DNA from: Halocalculus aciditolerans | GTDB lineage: Archaea; Halobacteriota; Halobacteria; Halobacteriales; Halobacteriaceae | Reading direction: 5' to 3' | DNA length: 64,000 nucleotides | Assembly: GCF_014647475.1 (NCBI RefSeq) | Contig: NZ_BMPG01000003.1 | Coordinates: 62,001 to 126,000, forward strand | In this document: piece after piece, positions 18,201 through 26,704 of the stretch | Layout of the letters: the number at the start of each line of letters is the position of its first letter | How positions within the stretch are numbered: position 1 is the stretch's first letter | Notes under the pieces: model-generated | What the model saw: the letters and a program-made list of their open reading frames with translations, nothing else | The model's database searches: none | What the model was told of the DNA's origin: nothing | Translations under genes and position numbers: made by a program

Positions 18201-18992
18201 ACCCTGCATTTCGAGCCACGTTCGCCCGAGTGAGTTATCGACCATCCACTCGACGATGTACCGGGGAGTAAACAGCTGGGTCTTCGTAGCGATGTCTGTC
18301 CCAGCGATTTTGTAGTTCTCTTCATCGACGCGGTCGTCGATCTCTTCACGTTCTTCCTCACCGAAGTACTGGTACACCCAGCCCAGTGCTTCGTCTCTCT
18401 CCCAAACTTCGTCGTCAATTGCGTCCAGTTCGTCGAGAACCTCTTCTCGAACTTGGGCGTCAAGGTCGATGGCGCTGTGTTCGGATTCCTCGAAGATCAT
18501 CCGGATCTCCGCACCGATCTCCTGGTACGCCAGGTCGAGTGCAGCACCGAAGCCGTCGTCAGGAGCGTTGGTTAGCTCGCCGGCGATTTCGGCCACGGTG
18601 TGGTGCATATACGACCGGTTGCCGTACTCCGGGCGCTCGGTGATGGTTTCCTCAACGAGTCCGCGAACCTCGATGGTCTTCAGCGCGACAAACCGGTTGA
18701 GGTATGTCTTCGTTGCTTCGCGGACGTAGTTGGTGATCGACCGCTCCAGATCACCTTCCGTGGATTCGAGTTCCCGTTCGATAGCGGCATCCAGCGTCCG
18801 TCGAGTGTGACGGTCTTCTGCGGAGAGGTGAGACAGGTCTTCGAGCGGGAGTCGCTTGTTCTCGTATATGCCGTACCTTTCGAGCTGGCGTCTAAGTTCG
18901 TCTTCGAGCGTATGACGAGTTCTAAGGATGGTGCTTCGGATGGTCGAGCGCTGATCCGACGAGAGACCGGGTTGACCGTGTGTCGTGGACAT
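15300..18992 (-). CDS. pglX: BREX adenine-specific DNA methyltransferase PglX
   Basis: A 1,230-residue N6-adenine methyltransferase. Motif I is DPACGSGHMLFYAFDVL near residue 298 and motif IV is SNPPYLSSG near 518. It methylates one strand of a non-palindromic site to mark host DNA in BREX. The start ATG at 18992 (STTHGQPGLSSDQ) is preferred over an upstream start at 19076, since the extra 28 residues look random and would cover a hairpin. The region coding residues about 450-1000 (roughly 16-17.6 kb) is visibly A/T-rich compared with both ends and with brxC and pglZ, which suggests an exchanged target-recognition region. Confidence 0.95.
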   Translation of the reverse strand: MSTTHGQPGLSSDQRSTIRSTILRTRHTLEDELRRQLERYGIYENKRLPLEDLSHLSAEDRHTRRTLDAAIERELESTEGDLERSITNYVREATKTYLNRFVALKTIEVRGLVEETITERPEYGNRSYMHHTVAEIAGELTNAPDDGFGAALDLAYQEIGAEIRMIFEESEHSAIDLDAQVREEVLDELDAIDDEVWERDEALGWVYQYFGEEEREEIDDRVDEENYKIAGTDIATKTQLFTPRYIVEWMVDNSLGRTWLEMQGERTNIDDEENCFYLAPLEDSLIDRETKAVEDITVLDPACGSGHMLFYAFDVLYQMYLEEGEVPEEYIPREILRHNLYGIDIDSGAAQIAALSLYLKAKEESPDVTIPRLNIVSADAVLINGDRKQEVLERARSELEEEILEQIWRSFDNIREFGSLVRVEERIDEILEKHKDAIQASGQVKFTQEGSFATQSSFVSGEGEEESWEQVKDRLLEEVGELASEALDRNDPIEEMFAEEVGKSVEILDLLVHEYEVVVSNPPYLSSGKMGEVLKQFVKDNYIGSRDLYTAFIERNSEFVVENGYVSMITMETFMYQYSYRKMRPELLKKMNFVDVAHLENRDQGYMNVCFSMRKYSGKNRVSSRFNRLVNLEDKIEGLQAITEANRKGASRSDVFLIEQDSFEELNGHPFTYWLGNEVLSIYSDYSSISSKAEVLRGLDTGDDERFVRKYWEISPSDYNNWKSYLLSPTDLLYHEPVRKKVLWGDDGSEIKEAESSIVPSEDYFFKPGLIFRRWGDNYNVKLLPADCIASKSPGIYPDESVDTHYLLGYLNSSLVRYIMKALNPSLNFGVTDTEQIPVKFAPSTDDISKLAQEGANKQEELQRLDEINEEFDPDQFMRTFMRGSYRFDTEMLSADIEVTHGLIDYRVFEEYDISDSTIDLIYNDVPLNIANYNHIANAGELDLEKNEFRAEIQTEELSEEEYKSIVDEIDNHKEQSLREISETLEISPYSVAMIRRDFDLYTDDEKESSASRLLSYYLGCAMGRWSLGGLNPATDGIIPFGSSYDGSVMDAMRECIKETSTKENAEEIESEIKQLLGRDVEEWLRNRFFRYHHCKEYRRRGQRIPIYWQLASPDGAFSCFVYYHEIDSNTLPKLRGQYLDPRINELENELETLNAQTKGENPKKELLKRKEEVQNDLEDVREFRETIDEMIDDGVTVDVEKGIWENVKEWDQYEVLETGLPKLKSSYSR

Positions 18993-19007
18993 GGATATCA
19001 GAGGGTC

Positions 19008-19043
19008 GCGTACTGCCACGAAACGGGCGGGGCGGCAGTACGC
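19008..19043 (-). promoter_or_regulatory. 10-bp perfect inverted repeat in the pglX leader
   Basis: GCGTACTGCC at 19008-19017 pairs exactly with GGCAGTACGC at 19034-19043, with a G/C-rich 16-base loop. It ends 15 bases before the pglX start codon and lies inside the expected leader RNA, so it could act as an operator or as an RNA hairpin affecting pglX expression. Confidence 0.6.
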
Positions 19044-19097
19044 TGTGTCGGGATTCCCGCCCTCGATGACATACAACCAGCAAGCATTCGGCGTGTC

Positions 19098-19103
19098 TTA
19101 TAA
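19098..19103 (-). promoter_or_regulatory. TATA-like box for pglX
   Basis: TTATAA in the 191-bp gap between brxC and pglX. Transcription would begin near 19075, giving a leader of about 80 bases that contains the inverted repeat. This suggests pglX-pglZ can be transcribed apart from brxE-A-B-C. Confidence 0.45.
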
Positions 19104-19183
19104 TTGTGGGAGAGTGTGCTGTCCCGGTGTCTGCCAATTCTCTTGGCGAGAAATCCTGAAAAACCGGAGTCAGAGTCGGTGGA

Positions 19184-22100
19184 TTACCGGAACCGAATCT
19201 CTACGTCACCGTCTTGATCGAGGAGCGACTCAATCTCTCCCCGTAGTTCGCTGATTGGTGCGTCGATGTCTTCGGGGTCAGTCACGACGACGCTTCCGAA
19301 GATGTCGTCGATGTCGACGCTCTCGCGGACCGTTCCATCGTCGTCGTCATCGTCCAGGTCGTCGATTTTGGTTTTCGCCCCGCTCTCGTACGCGTCGACG
19401 GTCTGGATGTGTTCGATGAGGCGAGTGAGCGAGGGGTCCGGATTGATGTGGTCCTTGTTCGAGATGTCCAGATCGACCGAGCCGTCGCCTTGCCGTTCCG
19501 TCAGGTCCGACAGCGCCGAGTCGAGATCGCTCTCGTCGATGTCGGAGCCGGCGTATGCTTTCACCGAGTCGATGGAGTTTGTGTACGTGTCGTGCCGTTT
19601 CTCGTACAGCGCTTCGTAGGTCGCGGTGAAGGCTTCTGCTGCGGCTCGATAGTCCGTCTTGACGTTGTTCCACTGGCTGATGACCCCCTCGGTGTCCAGC
19701 GTGTTCTTGACGCGGTCGGCGGCGTCACGCGCGTCGTCGCTGACGTCCACGAGTGCAGCGTGATCATCCGCCTCGTCGACGAGCGATTCCCACTCGGTCG
19801 TGATGAATCGCTGTATCGTCTCGTACTCTTTCAGTCGGTTTTCGTCGCCGTTCTCACCGCAGAACTCGGCGACGTCTTTTGCGGTTTTGGTGAGGCTTTC
19901 AAGTTCGTTCTCGAACTCGACGAACTGCTTGATGCGCTTGGCCGACGTGGGCTGCTGGAGTAGGTTCTTCAGTCTGGTTTGGAACTGCTCGACGTCGTCC
20001 GTGAGCGGGAAGTCTACCCGCCGGAGCTGCGAGAGGAGTGTGCTGGTGGTCGAGACCCACTCGTTGGCCTCCTCTCGGATGCCTTCATCGACGGCTTGGT
20101 CCGTGGATTTGACCTTGCGGTCGAACAGGCGGTCGAGGAGCTGCTTGGCGTTCGTTCGCGTGTCGATGTCGACGGTCTCGCGCTCGTCGAAGGAAGTGGA
20201 CTTGAACTTCGTGACCTGGGTGAACAGCTCCTGTGCGCCGTCTTCCGTGTACGTCCCGTAGGTTCGTTCCTTGTACGTCGGGATGATCGAGCCGTTGCGG
20301 AAGAGCACAGCCGCGGCGAGCCTGACGACTTCGCGGCTCCACCCGTACGGCGGTTCGGCGAAGTGGTCGATCAGGTCGCTTCCGGTACGGGATTCGCCTG
20401 CCTTCTCACGGCGTTGGATCTCGTCTTCGACTTCTGAGGAGATGCGGGCTTCGGCGATGAGTTCGCCGTCCTGCACAACACCCAGATCGGAGAAGACTGA
20501 CGGGTTCGACGATCCGCTGAGGTCGCCGAATATCTGCTCGATGTGTCGGTCTTTGACCGTCGCGGAGCCGTGTTTGAAGCTGGTGAAGACCTTCGGGATA
20601 GCGTTGTCCGTCTTTCGGGCGACGAGTGAAGTGAGGGAGGTGCTCGTTGTGTCGAACTCCTCTGTGTCGCCGTTGTAAATGAGAACCCCACGCTGGAAGC
20701 TGCGTTTGAACTCGCGTTCGACCTCGTTGCGGAGGCGCTGGAGGTCTTCCTGCTTCTGGCCGAGGGCTTCTTGTTCCTCCTGGCTGAGTTCGTTGCCACG
20801 CTTTTCTTTAACGACGGTGTTGATCTGGAAGATCGACTTAAGCTTCTCGTAGATGTCGTGCTGTTTCTCGTTGTCGGCGATCCAATACAGCGTGCCGTCC
20901 TCGCTGAAGCTCTGCGTTTTCAGACCGTCCGGGTCGAGGTCCTCGTACCGCTGGTAGATCGGCGAGTACGTTTTGAGGTCGATGTAGCCCTTCGACGTGA
21001 TTTCTTCGCCGTCGATGCTCAGGTTTACCTGGAACGTCTTCCCCTGGTAGTTGACGCGGGACGTTTCGTCGAGGATGTCGTTCAGGAAGCGTTTGGACGA
21101 GCGCCGGATGTCGCCCGGGCCGACTTCGATCCCTTTGATTTCGTTTTCGAGTTCCCGCTCAGTCTCACGGAGGAACCGGTAGCCTTCTTCGCTCCGACCG
21201 ACGTACCCGGCGTCGACGAGTGCATCCAGCGTCTCTTCGACGTCACCTTCCAGTTGCTGCGTGGGGCCGAGCTCCGTCTGGAGTGACGTCGCAATGTTGT
21301 CGGCCGTGTTCGGAATCCACGGAAGCTGCTGAAGGAGATAGAGCGACTTGAGGACACGTCGTGCGATTTCCGGATCGGCATCTTTCGGTCGCGCCTCGCG
21401 GATCGATTTGACGTCACTGCTGGGGATGTCGTTGCTGATCTCGTCGAAGATCATGTCCAGCGTGACGAGTGCCCCGAGTTCGTCGTTGTAGAGGTGGTCC
21501 TCGTCCTTGAGGACGCTCTGGGTGACATCGATCAGTGTGCGTTCACTCCCTGCCAGCTGGTCGTCCGAGCCTTTCCCGAGAGCCTTGAACATCTCCGGAA
21601 GGATATCGAGTTGGTAGGGAAGGAACGGGTAGCAGTCGATGAAGTTCTCCTCGGTAATCGGCTTCAGGCTCTGACTGGAGTCGAGTTTGTATCTCGCGGA
21701 CAGGATACCCTCGTGCTGGTCGTACAGATTGCCGAGAATGCCTCTGAATTCGCCTTTTTTGCTGAGGACGCGGTCGCGGACGACCTTGTCGAGGTTCTCG
21801 GAGGTGAGATCGAATCGGTGCGGGAACCGGTCGATGACTTTCGACTCCTCGGCTTCTTTCTCCAAGACACCGGGGATGAGTTGCTGGAGTTGTTCCTGTG
21901 AGGTGACTCCGAGGAAGACCTTGCCTTTGCCTTTCTGCCCGAATTCCTCGACGATGCTCTGGAGTTCCAAGAGCAGTTGCCCGTCGTCGCCGATGAACTG
22001 CGAGATCTCGTCGATGAACACGAAGTACCGACAGTTGTCGCCGGTCTCGGCTTCCCGCTGTTCGACGTAGTCCACGATGTCTTCGGCGAGCGTGGACGCG

Positions 22101-22828
22101 TTGATCAGAACGTTGTCCTGAACGTCGTCGATTGCGCGGGCCGCATCGTCTTCATCGTCGAACTCATCGGTGGCCTCGACTAATGCGGTCTCCATGTCCG
22201 ACCGGACGAACATGGCGTCCTTGCGGGCTTCCGTCCAGTCTTTCCCGGTGTTCGCTTCGATAGCGTCGACGAATTCGTCGTACACGCCGCGTGATTCGAG
22301 TTCCTGCTCCATTTGCGCGACCCAGGGCATCGAGGCGTAGCCACGGGAGATGTTGAACTCGCGGTGGATGATCTCCGTGATGGATTCGCTCCCGGATGCG
22401 TCGGCTTTCGCGCCGATCTGGAACATCAGCACCTCGGAATCGAACTTCTGGGTGACAGACGAGACCGCTCCGTCGAGCATCTCGTTGCCCTCGATTCGAT
22501 CCCGGAACATCTCGGCAGCGTGTGTATCCTCGAACTCACGGTTTTCGAGGATGTGCCCGAGGATTTTCATGTAGTGGCTCTTCCCCGAGCCGAAGAATCC
22601 GGAGACCCACATCCCGACGTCTTCGGTCTGTGCGTGTTCCGTATCGATGATGGCCTCTAACGCGTCCGAGAAGTGCCGTTCGAGCTGTGGCGTGAGGATG
22701 TACTCTTCGAGCTCCTTCTTGACGACGCTTGGATCGTCGTTATCGACTTTGACGACCCGGTCAATCTTCCGATTGATCGGCCGGTAGAAGATCTCGTGAA
22801 TCTGGTGTGATGTGGTAGTGTCACTCAT
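19184..22828 (-). CDS. brxC: BREX P-loop ATPase BrxC
   Basis: A 1,214-residue ATPase. Walker A is GFFGSGKSHYMKILGHIL near residue 77-95, Walker B region is CRYFVFIDEISQFIG near 268-282, and a long C-terminal half is coiled-coil rich. BrxC is a DUF6079/PglY-related protein needed for BREX defence and methylation. ATG 22828 overlaps the brxB stop by 8 bases, a sign of coupled translation. It ends in DVEIRFR at 19184 followed by a gap with a pglX promoter. Confidence 0.95.
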   Translation of the reverse strand: MSDTTTSHQIHEIFYRPINRKIDRVVKVDNDDPSVVKKELEEYILTPQLERHFSDALEAIIDTEHAQTEDVGMWVSGFFGSGKSHYMKILGHILENREFEDTHAAEMFRDRIEGNEMLDGAVSSVTQKFDSEVLMFQIGAKADASGSESITEIIHREFNISRGYASMPWVAQMEQELESRGVYDEFVDAIEANTGKDWTEARKDAMFVRSDMETALVEATDEFDDEDDAARAIDDVQDNVLINASTLAEDIVDYVEQREAETGDNCRYFVFIDEISQFIGDDGQLLLELQSIVEEFGQKGKGKVFLGVTSQEQLQQLIPGVLEKEAEESKVIDRFPHRFDLTSENLDKVVRDRVLSKKGEFRGILGNLYDQHEGILSARYKLDSSQSLKPITEENFIDCYPFLPYQLDILPEMFKALGKGSDDQLAGSERTLIDVTQSVLKDEDHLYNDELGALVTLDMIFDEISNDIPSSDVKSIREARPKDADPEIARRVLKSLYLLQQLPWIPNTADNIATSLQTELGPTQQLEGDVEETLDALVDAGYVGRSEEGYRFLRETERELENEIKGIEVGPGDIRRSSKRFLNDILDETSRVNYQGKTFQVNLSIDGEEITSKGYIDLKTYSPIYQRYEDLDPDGLKTQSFSEDGTLYWIADNEKQHDIYEKLKSIFQINTVVKEKRGNELSQEEQEALGQKQEDLQRLRNEVEREFKRSFQRGVLIYNGDTEEFDTTSTSLTSLVARKTDNAIPKVFTSFKHGSATVKDRHIEQIFGDLSGSSNPSVFSDLGVVQDGELIAEARISSEVEDEIQRREKAGESRTGSDLIDHFAEPPYGWSREVVRLAAAVLFRNGSIIPTYKERTYGTYTEDGAQELFTQVTKFKSTSFDERETVDIDTRTNAKQLLDRLFDRKVKSTDQAVDEGIREEANEWVSTTSTLLSQLRRVDFPLTDDVEQFQTRLKNLLQQPTSAKRIKQFVEFENELESLTKTAKDVAEFCGENGDENRLKEYETIQRFITTEWESLVDEADDHAALVDVSDDARDAADRVKNTLDTEGVISQWNNVKTDYRAAAEAFTATYEALYEKRHDTYTNSIDSVKAYAGSDIDESDLDSALSDLTERQGDGSVDLDISNKDHINPDPSLTRLIEHIQTVDAYESGAKTKIDDLDDDDDDGTVRESVDIDDIFGSVVVTDPEDIDAPISELRGEIESLLDQDGDVEIRFR

Positions 22829-23390
22829 GTCCGATCACCCTTGCGCGGTAATATGTTCCTTCAGATTCATCGAGGAATCTTAAGCTCTTGTCATCGACTT
22901 TCGCCGGGTAGCAGAACACGATGGGCGTGTCGTCCGGTGTATTCGTCTCTAATTGACCCATGAGTGTGGAGGCACTGGCGAACGGGTACAGAATACCCAT
23001 CCGGTAGATAATCACCGTGTCAGCGTCTTCTGCAGCCGTTGCGATGGCGGACGCTAACTGCCCCATCTCGCCATCATCAAGAAGCGACGATTTCAGTCCG
23101 TCGAGTAAACGGTCTCGATCCCGACGTTCGAGATGGATCACGTTCTCCAAGATACCGCGGTCTTCGAGGATGCTGAAGACCAGTTCGCGCATATCGATTC
23201 CTGCGACGGTTTGGTCGTGGTAATCCAGTTTCTCGATGAGGTTTCGAACCTCTTCGTCGACTTCGATTTCGTCACCGGGGTCGTAGGTGAAGACGATGAA
23301 GGGGACCCCAGCGCGCTTTCCGACTTCGTCTCGATCATCTCTGACGAGTCGTTCTACTTCTTCGAGCCGTGCCTGAAAGTCAGAAAGCAT
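22821..23390 (-). CDS. brxB: BREX protein BrxB (DUF1788)
   Basis: A 189-residue protein matching the BrxB family in length and order: an N-terminal helix (FQARLEEVERLV), the PFIVFTYDPGDE strand, the RELVFSILEDRG helix and the GILYPFASASTLMGQLE segment, ending with IVFCYPAKVDDKSLRFLD. The function of BrxB is not known in detail; it is a core BREX component. Start ATG 23390 overlaps the brxA end by 11 bases. Confidence 0.92.
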   Translation of the reverse strand: MLSDFQARLEEVERLVRDDRDEVGKRAGVPFIVFTYDPGDEIEVDEEVRNLIEKLDYHDQTVAGIDMRELVFSILEDRGILENVIHLERRDRDRLLDGLKSSLLDDGEMGQLASAIATAAEDADTVIIYRMGILYPFASASTLMGQLETNTPDDTPIVFCYPAKVDDKSLRFLDESEGTYYRARVIGHE

Positions 23391-24192
23391 CTATTAGGTC
23401 CTCGATGCTGTCATGCTTTGTAATTAGTCGTTCTGTCGAGCCGCGCTTTTCGTAGCTCACATACTGCGGTGAGATGTCTCGAACCCGGCGCTGGACTTCC
23501 GATTCGTTCATCAGGAATAACTTCCAGTCGTCGTGTTCGATGACGTCTGATGCGGACTTCGCTCCCTTCTGAAAGAGCCGGTAGACGACGTACGCGACAG
23601 TCTCGTCGGGGACATAGGTGACGGCGAATTCCTTGCGTTGGGTGCCTTCTAGAAGCCCGTAGTTCCGGAGTGCGGTGAGGTACTTCGTGGCGGCTTCGTT
23701 GATCGTCGATTCGGACCGGTCACGCAGGTCGGCGTAGTCCTCTTGAATCGATTCGATGAACGTGACGATGTCCGTAGCTTGAACGGAGAGGGTTCCCCGT
23801 TCGAATTCAGGGTACAGGAAATCGAGGGTGACGAGGTGGATGAATGGATCTTGCGCGAATTCGTAGTAGAGACACCAGTCGGTTACGTCGCTCTGGACAT
23901 CAGCCGACATGATCTTCATCAGCGGTGTCTCTGTGTACTCCTCTTTATCAGGGATGTGGCGACGTGTAACCTCGCGGAGAATGTTTGTTCGATACTCGTC
24001 CGTATTCTTGTTCAGGATGTTCTCTTCGACGACCCGTCGCTCCAGTTCTTCGTACGACTCGCAATCGACATACGTGCGAAGGATGCGTTTCGTCTCGTCA
24101 ATGTACGTACTGTGATGGGCGATTTTCGGATCGAGACTCGCCGCCACGTCTGTTTCTTCGTCATCCTTGGGCTCGATATGCTCGTTACTCAT
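23380..24192 (-). CDS. brxA: BREX protein BrxA (DUF1819, NusB-like)
   Basis: A 270-residue, mostly helical protein of the BrxA family (DUF1819), which is a DNA-binding NusB-like fold in other BREX systems. Recognisable parts are the ETKRILRTYVDCESYEELE and ILREVTRRHIPDKEEY helices, DWCLYYEFAQDPFIHLVTLD, and a late winged-helix-like part (AATKYLTALRNYGLLEG). Slightly longer than the usual 200 or so because of an acidic N-terminus and a C-terminal tail. It follows the brxE-like gene after 9 bp. Confidence 0.9.
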   Translation of the reverse strand: MSNEHIEPKDDEETDVAASLDPKIAHHSTYIDETKRILRTYVDCESYEELERRVVEENILNKNTDEYRTNILREVTRRHIPDKEEYTETPLMKIMSADVQSDVTDWCLYYEFAQDPFIHLVTLDFLYPEFERGTLSVQATDIVTFIESIQEDYADLRDRSESTINEAATKYLTALRNYGLLEGTQRKEFAVTYVPDETVAYVVYRLFQKGAKSASDVIEHDDWKLFLMNESEVQRRVRDISPQYVSYEKRGSTERLITKHDSIEDLIDAF

Positions 24193-24201
24193 ATGGATGT
24201 C

Positions 24202-24852
24202 TCACGCGCTTTCCGATTTAAGTTCTGACTTCAGGGGGTAGTACGGTACGCAGAGGCGGTCGGTGTTCTGACCGTACCCCTGCAAGAGGGTGGCCAGCAG
24301 CCGCCATTTCTCGGGTTCAATCTTGGACTGGGTGTACCCATCTTCCCCGACACAGAATGAATCACCGCTTCCTGGGTCGTTAAGGGTAGTAGATGCTGCT
24401 GTGATGTTTGATCCAGTTTGCTCGATGATTCGGTCTGTCCACCCTTCACTCAGTGATTGAACTGAGATGCTCTCAAGGGCTTCCAGGGGCTGGTCATCCG
24501 AAGCATCGATTTCTTCAATGGCTGCAGAGATGCGTGATTCCACTCGCGGGCCGAACGAGAACAGAGAGATAGTATCTGCAGGGAGGTGGTCTGATTCTGC
24601 TTTGCGACCGACTTTCGATGCGAGGGTGATTCGAGATTGGAGTTGCGTTTTTGGTGTTACTTCGTCGAGTCGTGCCCGGCCCGTCTCAGACAGGACCCGT
24701 GAGTCCCACCAGCCCTGGTTGTTCGACTCACCCACACGCTCTATCAACAGACGTGAGGCGATCAAGTCAAGAAAGAACTCGTCATCAATACCCGCCTCGT
24801 GGAGGGCCTCTTTAGTCGAGACAAACGCATCGGCGAAATCAGTTGAAGTCAT
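24202..24852 (-). CDS. brxE: BrxE-like protein, first gene of the BREX operon
   Basis: A 216-residue protein. The segment RLLIERVGESNNQGWWDSRVL, followed by EVTPKTQLQSRITLASKVG and ISLFSFGPRVESRI, matches the pattern I know for BrxE (VArlGE...WWdS...PrT...LF.lg..lE), a family described with type 6 BREX. ATG 24852 is preferred; a GTG at 24927 would add 25 unlikely residues and lie too close to the TATA-like box. It is 9 bp ahead of brxA, so part of the operon. Function of BrxE is unknown. Confidence 0.72.
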   Translation of the reverse strand: MTSTDFADAFVSTKEALHEAGIDDEFFLDLIASRLLIERVGESNNQGWWDSRVLSETGRARLDEVTPKTQLQSRITLASKVGRKAESDHLPADTISLFSFGPRVESRISAAIEEIDASDDQPLEALESISVQSLSEGWTDRIIEQTGSNITAASTTLNDPGSGDSFCVGEDGYTQSKIEPEKWRLLATLLQGYGQNTDRLCVPYYPLKSELKSESA

Positions 24853-24935
24853 ATTTACATCCACAAGAGGTGGTGGCTTAGAACCAACGCCTCCCGTTTT
24901 CTGTAGGGGAAACTGTGCATCCAGCACATCGCGGG

Positions 24936-24943
24936 TTTAATAT
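24936..24943. promoter_or_regulatory. Shared A/T box between BREX operon and phosphoesterase gene
   Basis: TTTAATAT (ATATTAAA on the other strand) lies about 25 bases before GTG 24964 on the plus strand and about 85 before ATG 24852 on the minus strand. One box could serve both divergent genes, or both have overlapping promoters. Confidence 0.45.
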
Positions 24944-24963
24944 CGCCCGACAGAGGTTGGATA

Positions 24964-26289
24964 GTGTATACGATGGGTTCCGGGAATGAGCTGACTGAAC
25001 TCTACGATTCTCTCTCTGTTCTGTATGGATCGCTGCCTTCTGGAGTTGATTCGGAGTGGAGGGTTGCGTTGCGGTCTGTGTTGTACGGGGGCGACCTGCT
25101 TGCAAGTGAGGCGTCGTGTTACGGGGCGCAGCAGAAAGAGCGGAATTTGGGGAAACGGAAGGACTACGCGCGGCATCATGGGAATGGGGATCGGGTAACA
25201 GAGTTTTCGGCGATCACGGTGGCAGAGCCGCGAGAGGAGGATCACCGGTATGTCCCGGCGGGTGCGAAGTTACCAGTTGCGCCGGAGTCAAGAGAAGTAC
25301 TTCCGGTAAACGTCTCGTCGGCAGAGGTTGATTGGGCGATTTCGCTGCTGTCGGAGTTCCCACCTGAGCCTGCGGCTGATCGGCCTGGTGACGGGGTTGA
25401 CGTGTTGCTTGATCAAGGGCGTGTTCGCAGGGCGAGGGACCGGGCGGGACTGGGGAGAAGTGGTGAATCGACGACTGTGTTGTTCGTGAGTGATACGCAT
25501 CTCGGGTACGAGAACCGTGCGGAGACTGGGAGTGGGAAGACCGTGTCGTGGATTGACGAGATTGATAGTCGGGATACGATTCGACGGATTCGGACGATTG
25601 CGATGGAGCGTGACGTTGATGCGGTGATTCACACCGGGGATGTGCTGGATCACGAGGTGGATGCGGTGACACTCGACGCTGCTGAGTCGAGTTTGCGTGA
25701 CTTGGCTCTTAGTGATATCCCAGTGTACTGTATTCTCGGTACACACGATCACAACGCGGCGATTCCGTACTATTCGAACTCCATTGATGGGATTGCTTGG
25801 CTGAAAGACCAGGTTCGGAACGGGCATCTAATCGAGTTATCGGCCAGGCCGACGTCGGTTGCTGGCGGTCCGCTTGACGCATACGGGGTCTCAGCGGAGA
25901 ATGTTGGAATCGACGATGTCGGGAAGTACGAGTCGCTTGGGTGGCGTCCGTCGGAGATCGCGTTCGGCGCGGCGTCGCCGGGGCCGAATGTGCTGTGTCT
26001 CCACGATGGGGTGACGCCGTACCGGGCTCGTTCGACTGCGGATGTCGATCTCGATGAGTTGCTCGCGCAGTCACGCGTCTCGTTCGACTGTGTGCTAGTG
26101 GGTGATGAGCATCGACCCAAGTACGATGACTTCGAGACCGGGTATACGTTCGAGACGGAGGATGGAACGCCAGTATTGTACACGGGACCGGCCGCACGCG
26201 TCGGGCCGGCGTACCGTGATCACGACGCGTTCGTGACGGAACTCTCGATTTCTGATGCAGGAGTAACGACGACGCGGCACTCGGTATGA
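24964..26289 (+). CDS. Mre11-like metallophosphoesterase
   Basis: A 441-residue protein. From residue about 175 it shows the calcineurin-like motifs in order: FVSDTHLGYENR, HTGDVLDH, GTHDHN (His for the usual Asn), CLHDGVTP and VLVGDEHRPKY, all metal ligands. The first 170 residues have no known fold to me and may contact DNA or a partner. SbcD/Mre11 homologues are nucleases acting with a Rad50-like ATPase; none is adjacent. The start is GTG 24964 or ATG 24973, both consistent with the box at 24936-24943. It diverges from BREX and may be an accessory gene of it or a stand-alone nuclease. Confidence 0.75.
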   Translation: MYTMGSGNELTELYDSLSVLYGSLPSGVDSEWRVALRSVLYGGDLLASEASCYGAQQKERNLGKRKDYARHHGNGDRVTEFSAITVAEPREEDHRYVPAGAKLPVAPESREVLPVNVSSAEVDWAISLLSEFPPEPAADRPGDGVDVLLDQGRVRRARDRAGLGRSGESTTVLFVSDTHLGYENRAETGSGKTVSWIDEIDSRDTIRRIRTIAMERDVDAVIHTGDVLDHEVDAVTLDAAESSLRDLALSDIPVYCILGTHDHNAAIPYYSNSIDGIAWLKDQVRNGHLIELSARPTSVAGGPLDAYGVSAENVGIDDVGKYESLGWRPSEIAFGAASPGPNVLCLHDGVTPYRARSTADVDLDELLAQSRVSFDCVLVGDEHRPKYDDFETGYTFETEDGTPVLYTGPAARVGPAYRDHDAFVTELSISDAGVTTTRHSV

Positions 26290-26345
26290 CTGGGCGGTCG
26301 TAGATACCCCAGTGCTGATAACCATCACTACCGTCTGATCCGATA

Positions 26346-26582
26346 ATGCAGCGCTTCTCTGAGGGGGATCGCGTCCGGATCGATATTCCAGATGAGACGG
26401 ATCCCGATCATCAGGAGTATCACGGCGAGCACGGGCAGGTTGTTGCAGTGCTGCGTGATGATGCGAATTCGGTCACCGATGATGAGCGAGACGCGAAGTT
26501 CTACCGGATCGCGTTTGATTCAGGTGAAACAGCTGATTTCCGGTGGCGTGATTTGCGTCCACCACTTGACGATCCACTCTAA
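26346..26582 (+). CDS. Small SH3-like (KOW/L21e-type) protein
   Basis: A 78-residue protein, FSEGDRVRIDIPDETDPDHQ then YHGEHGQVVAVL and DFRWRDLRPP. The EGD.VRI...HG..G.V pattern is the same small barrel as ribosomal L21e or KOW domains, used to bind RNA or protein. It lies 56 bp after the phosphoesterase gene and could be co-transcribed. No partner is known. Confidence 0.6.
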   Translation: MQRFSEGDRVRIDIPDETDPDHQEYHGEHGQVVAVLRDDANSVTDDERDAKFYRIAFDSGETADFRWRDLRPPLDDPL

Positions 26583-26652
26583 AGGAGGTTTTCGGTGAAG
26601 AGGGGCGTCTTCAGGCTAGAGTAGCGCCTTTGCGGAGGGATTTTGTTTTGCT

Positions 26653-26669
26653 GGCTCTGTTGAAATCCT
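26653..26669 (+). repeat. Left terminal inverted repeat of the IS5-type element
   Basis: GGCTCTGTTGAAATCCT, a terminus I recognise from haloarchaeal IS5-group elements; pairs with 28279-28295 with one mismatch. Confidence 0.7.
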
Positions 26670-26704
26670 CAGAGAGTCACACGTTCGCCCGGTAGTTTGA
26701 CCAG

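Noticed and set aside
10388-24852. BREX type 5, the class known from haloarchaea
   Set aside because: There is one pglX only, no BrxHII helicase, and brxL is present; the content fits type 1 plus a BrxE-like gene.
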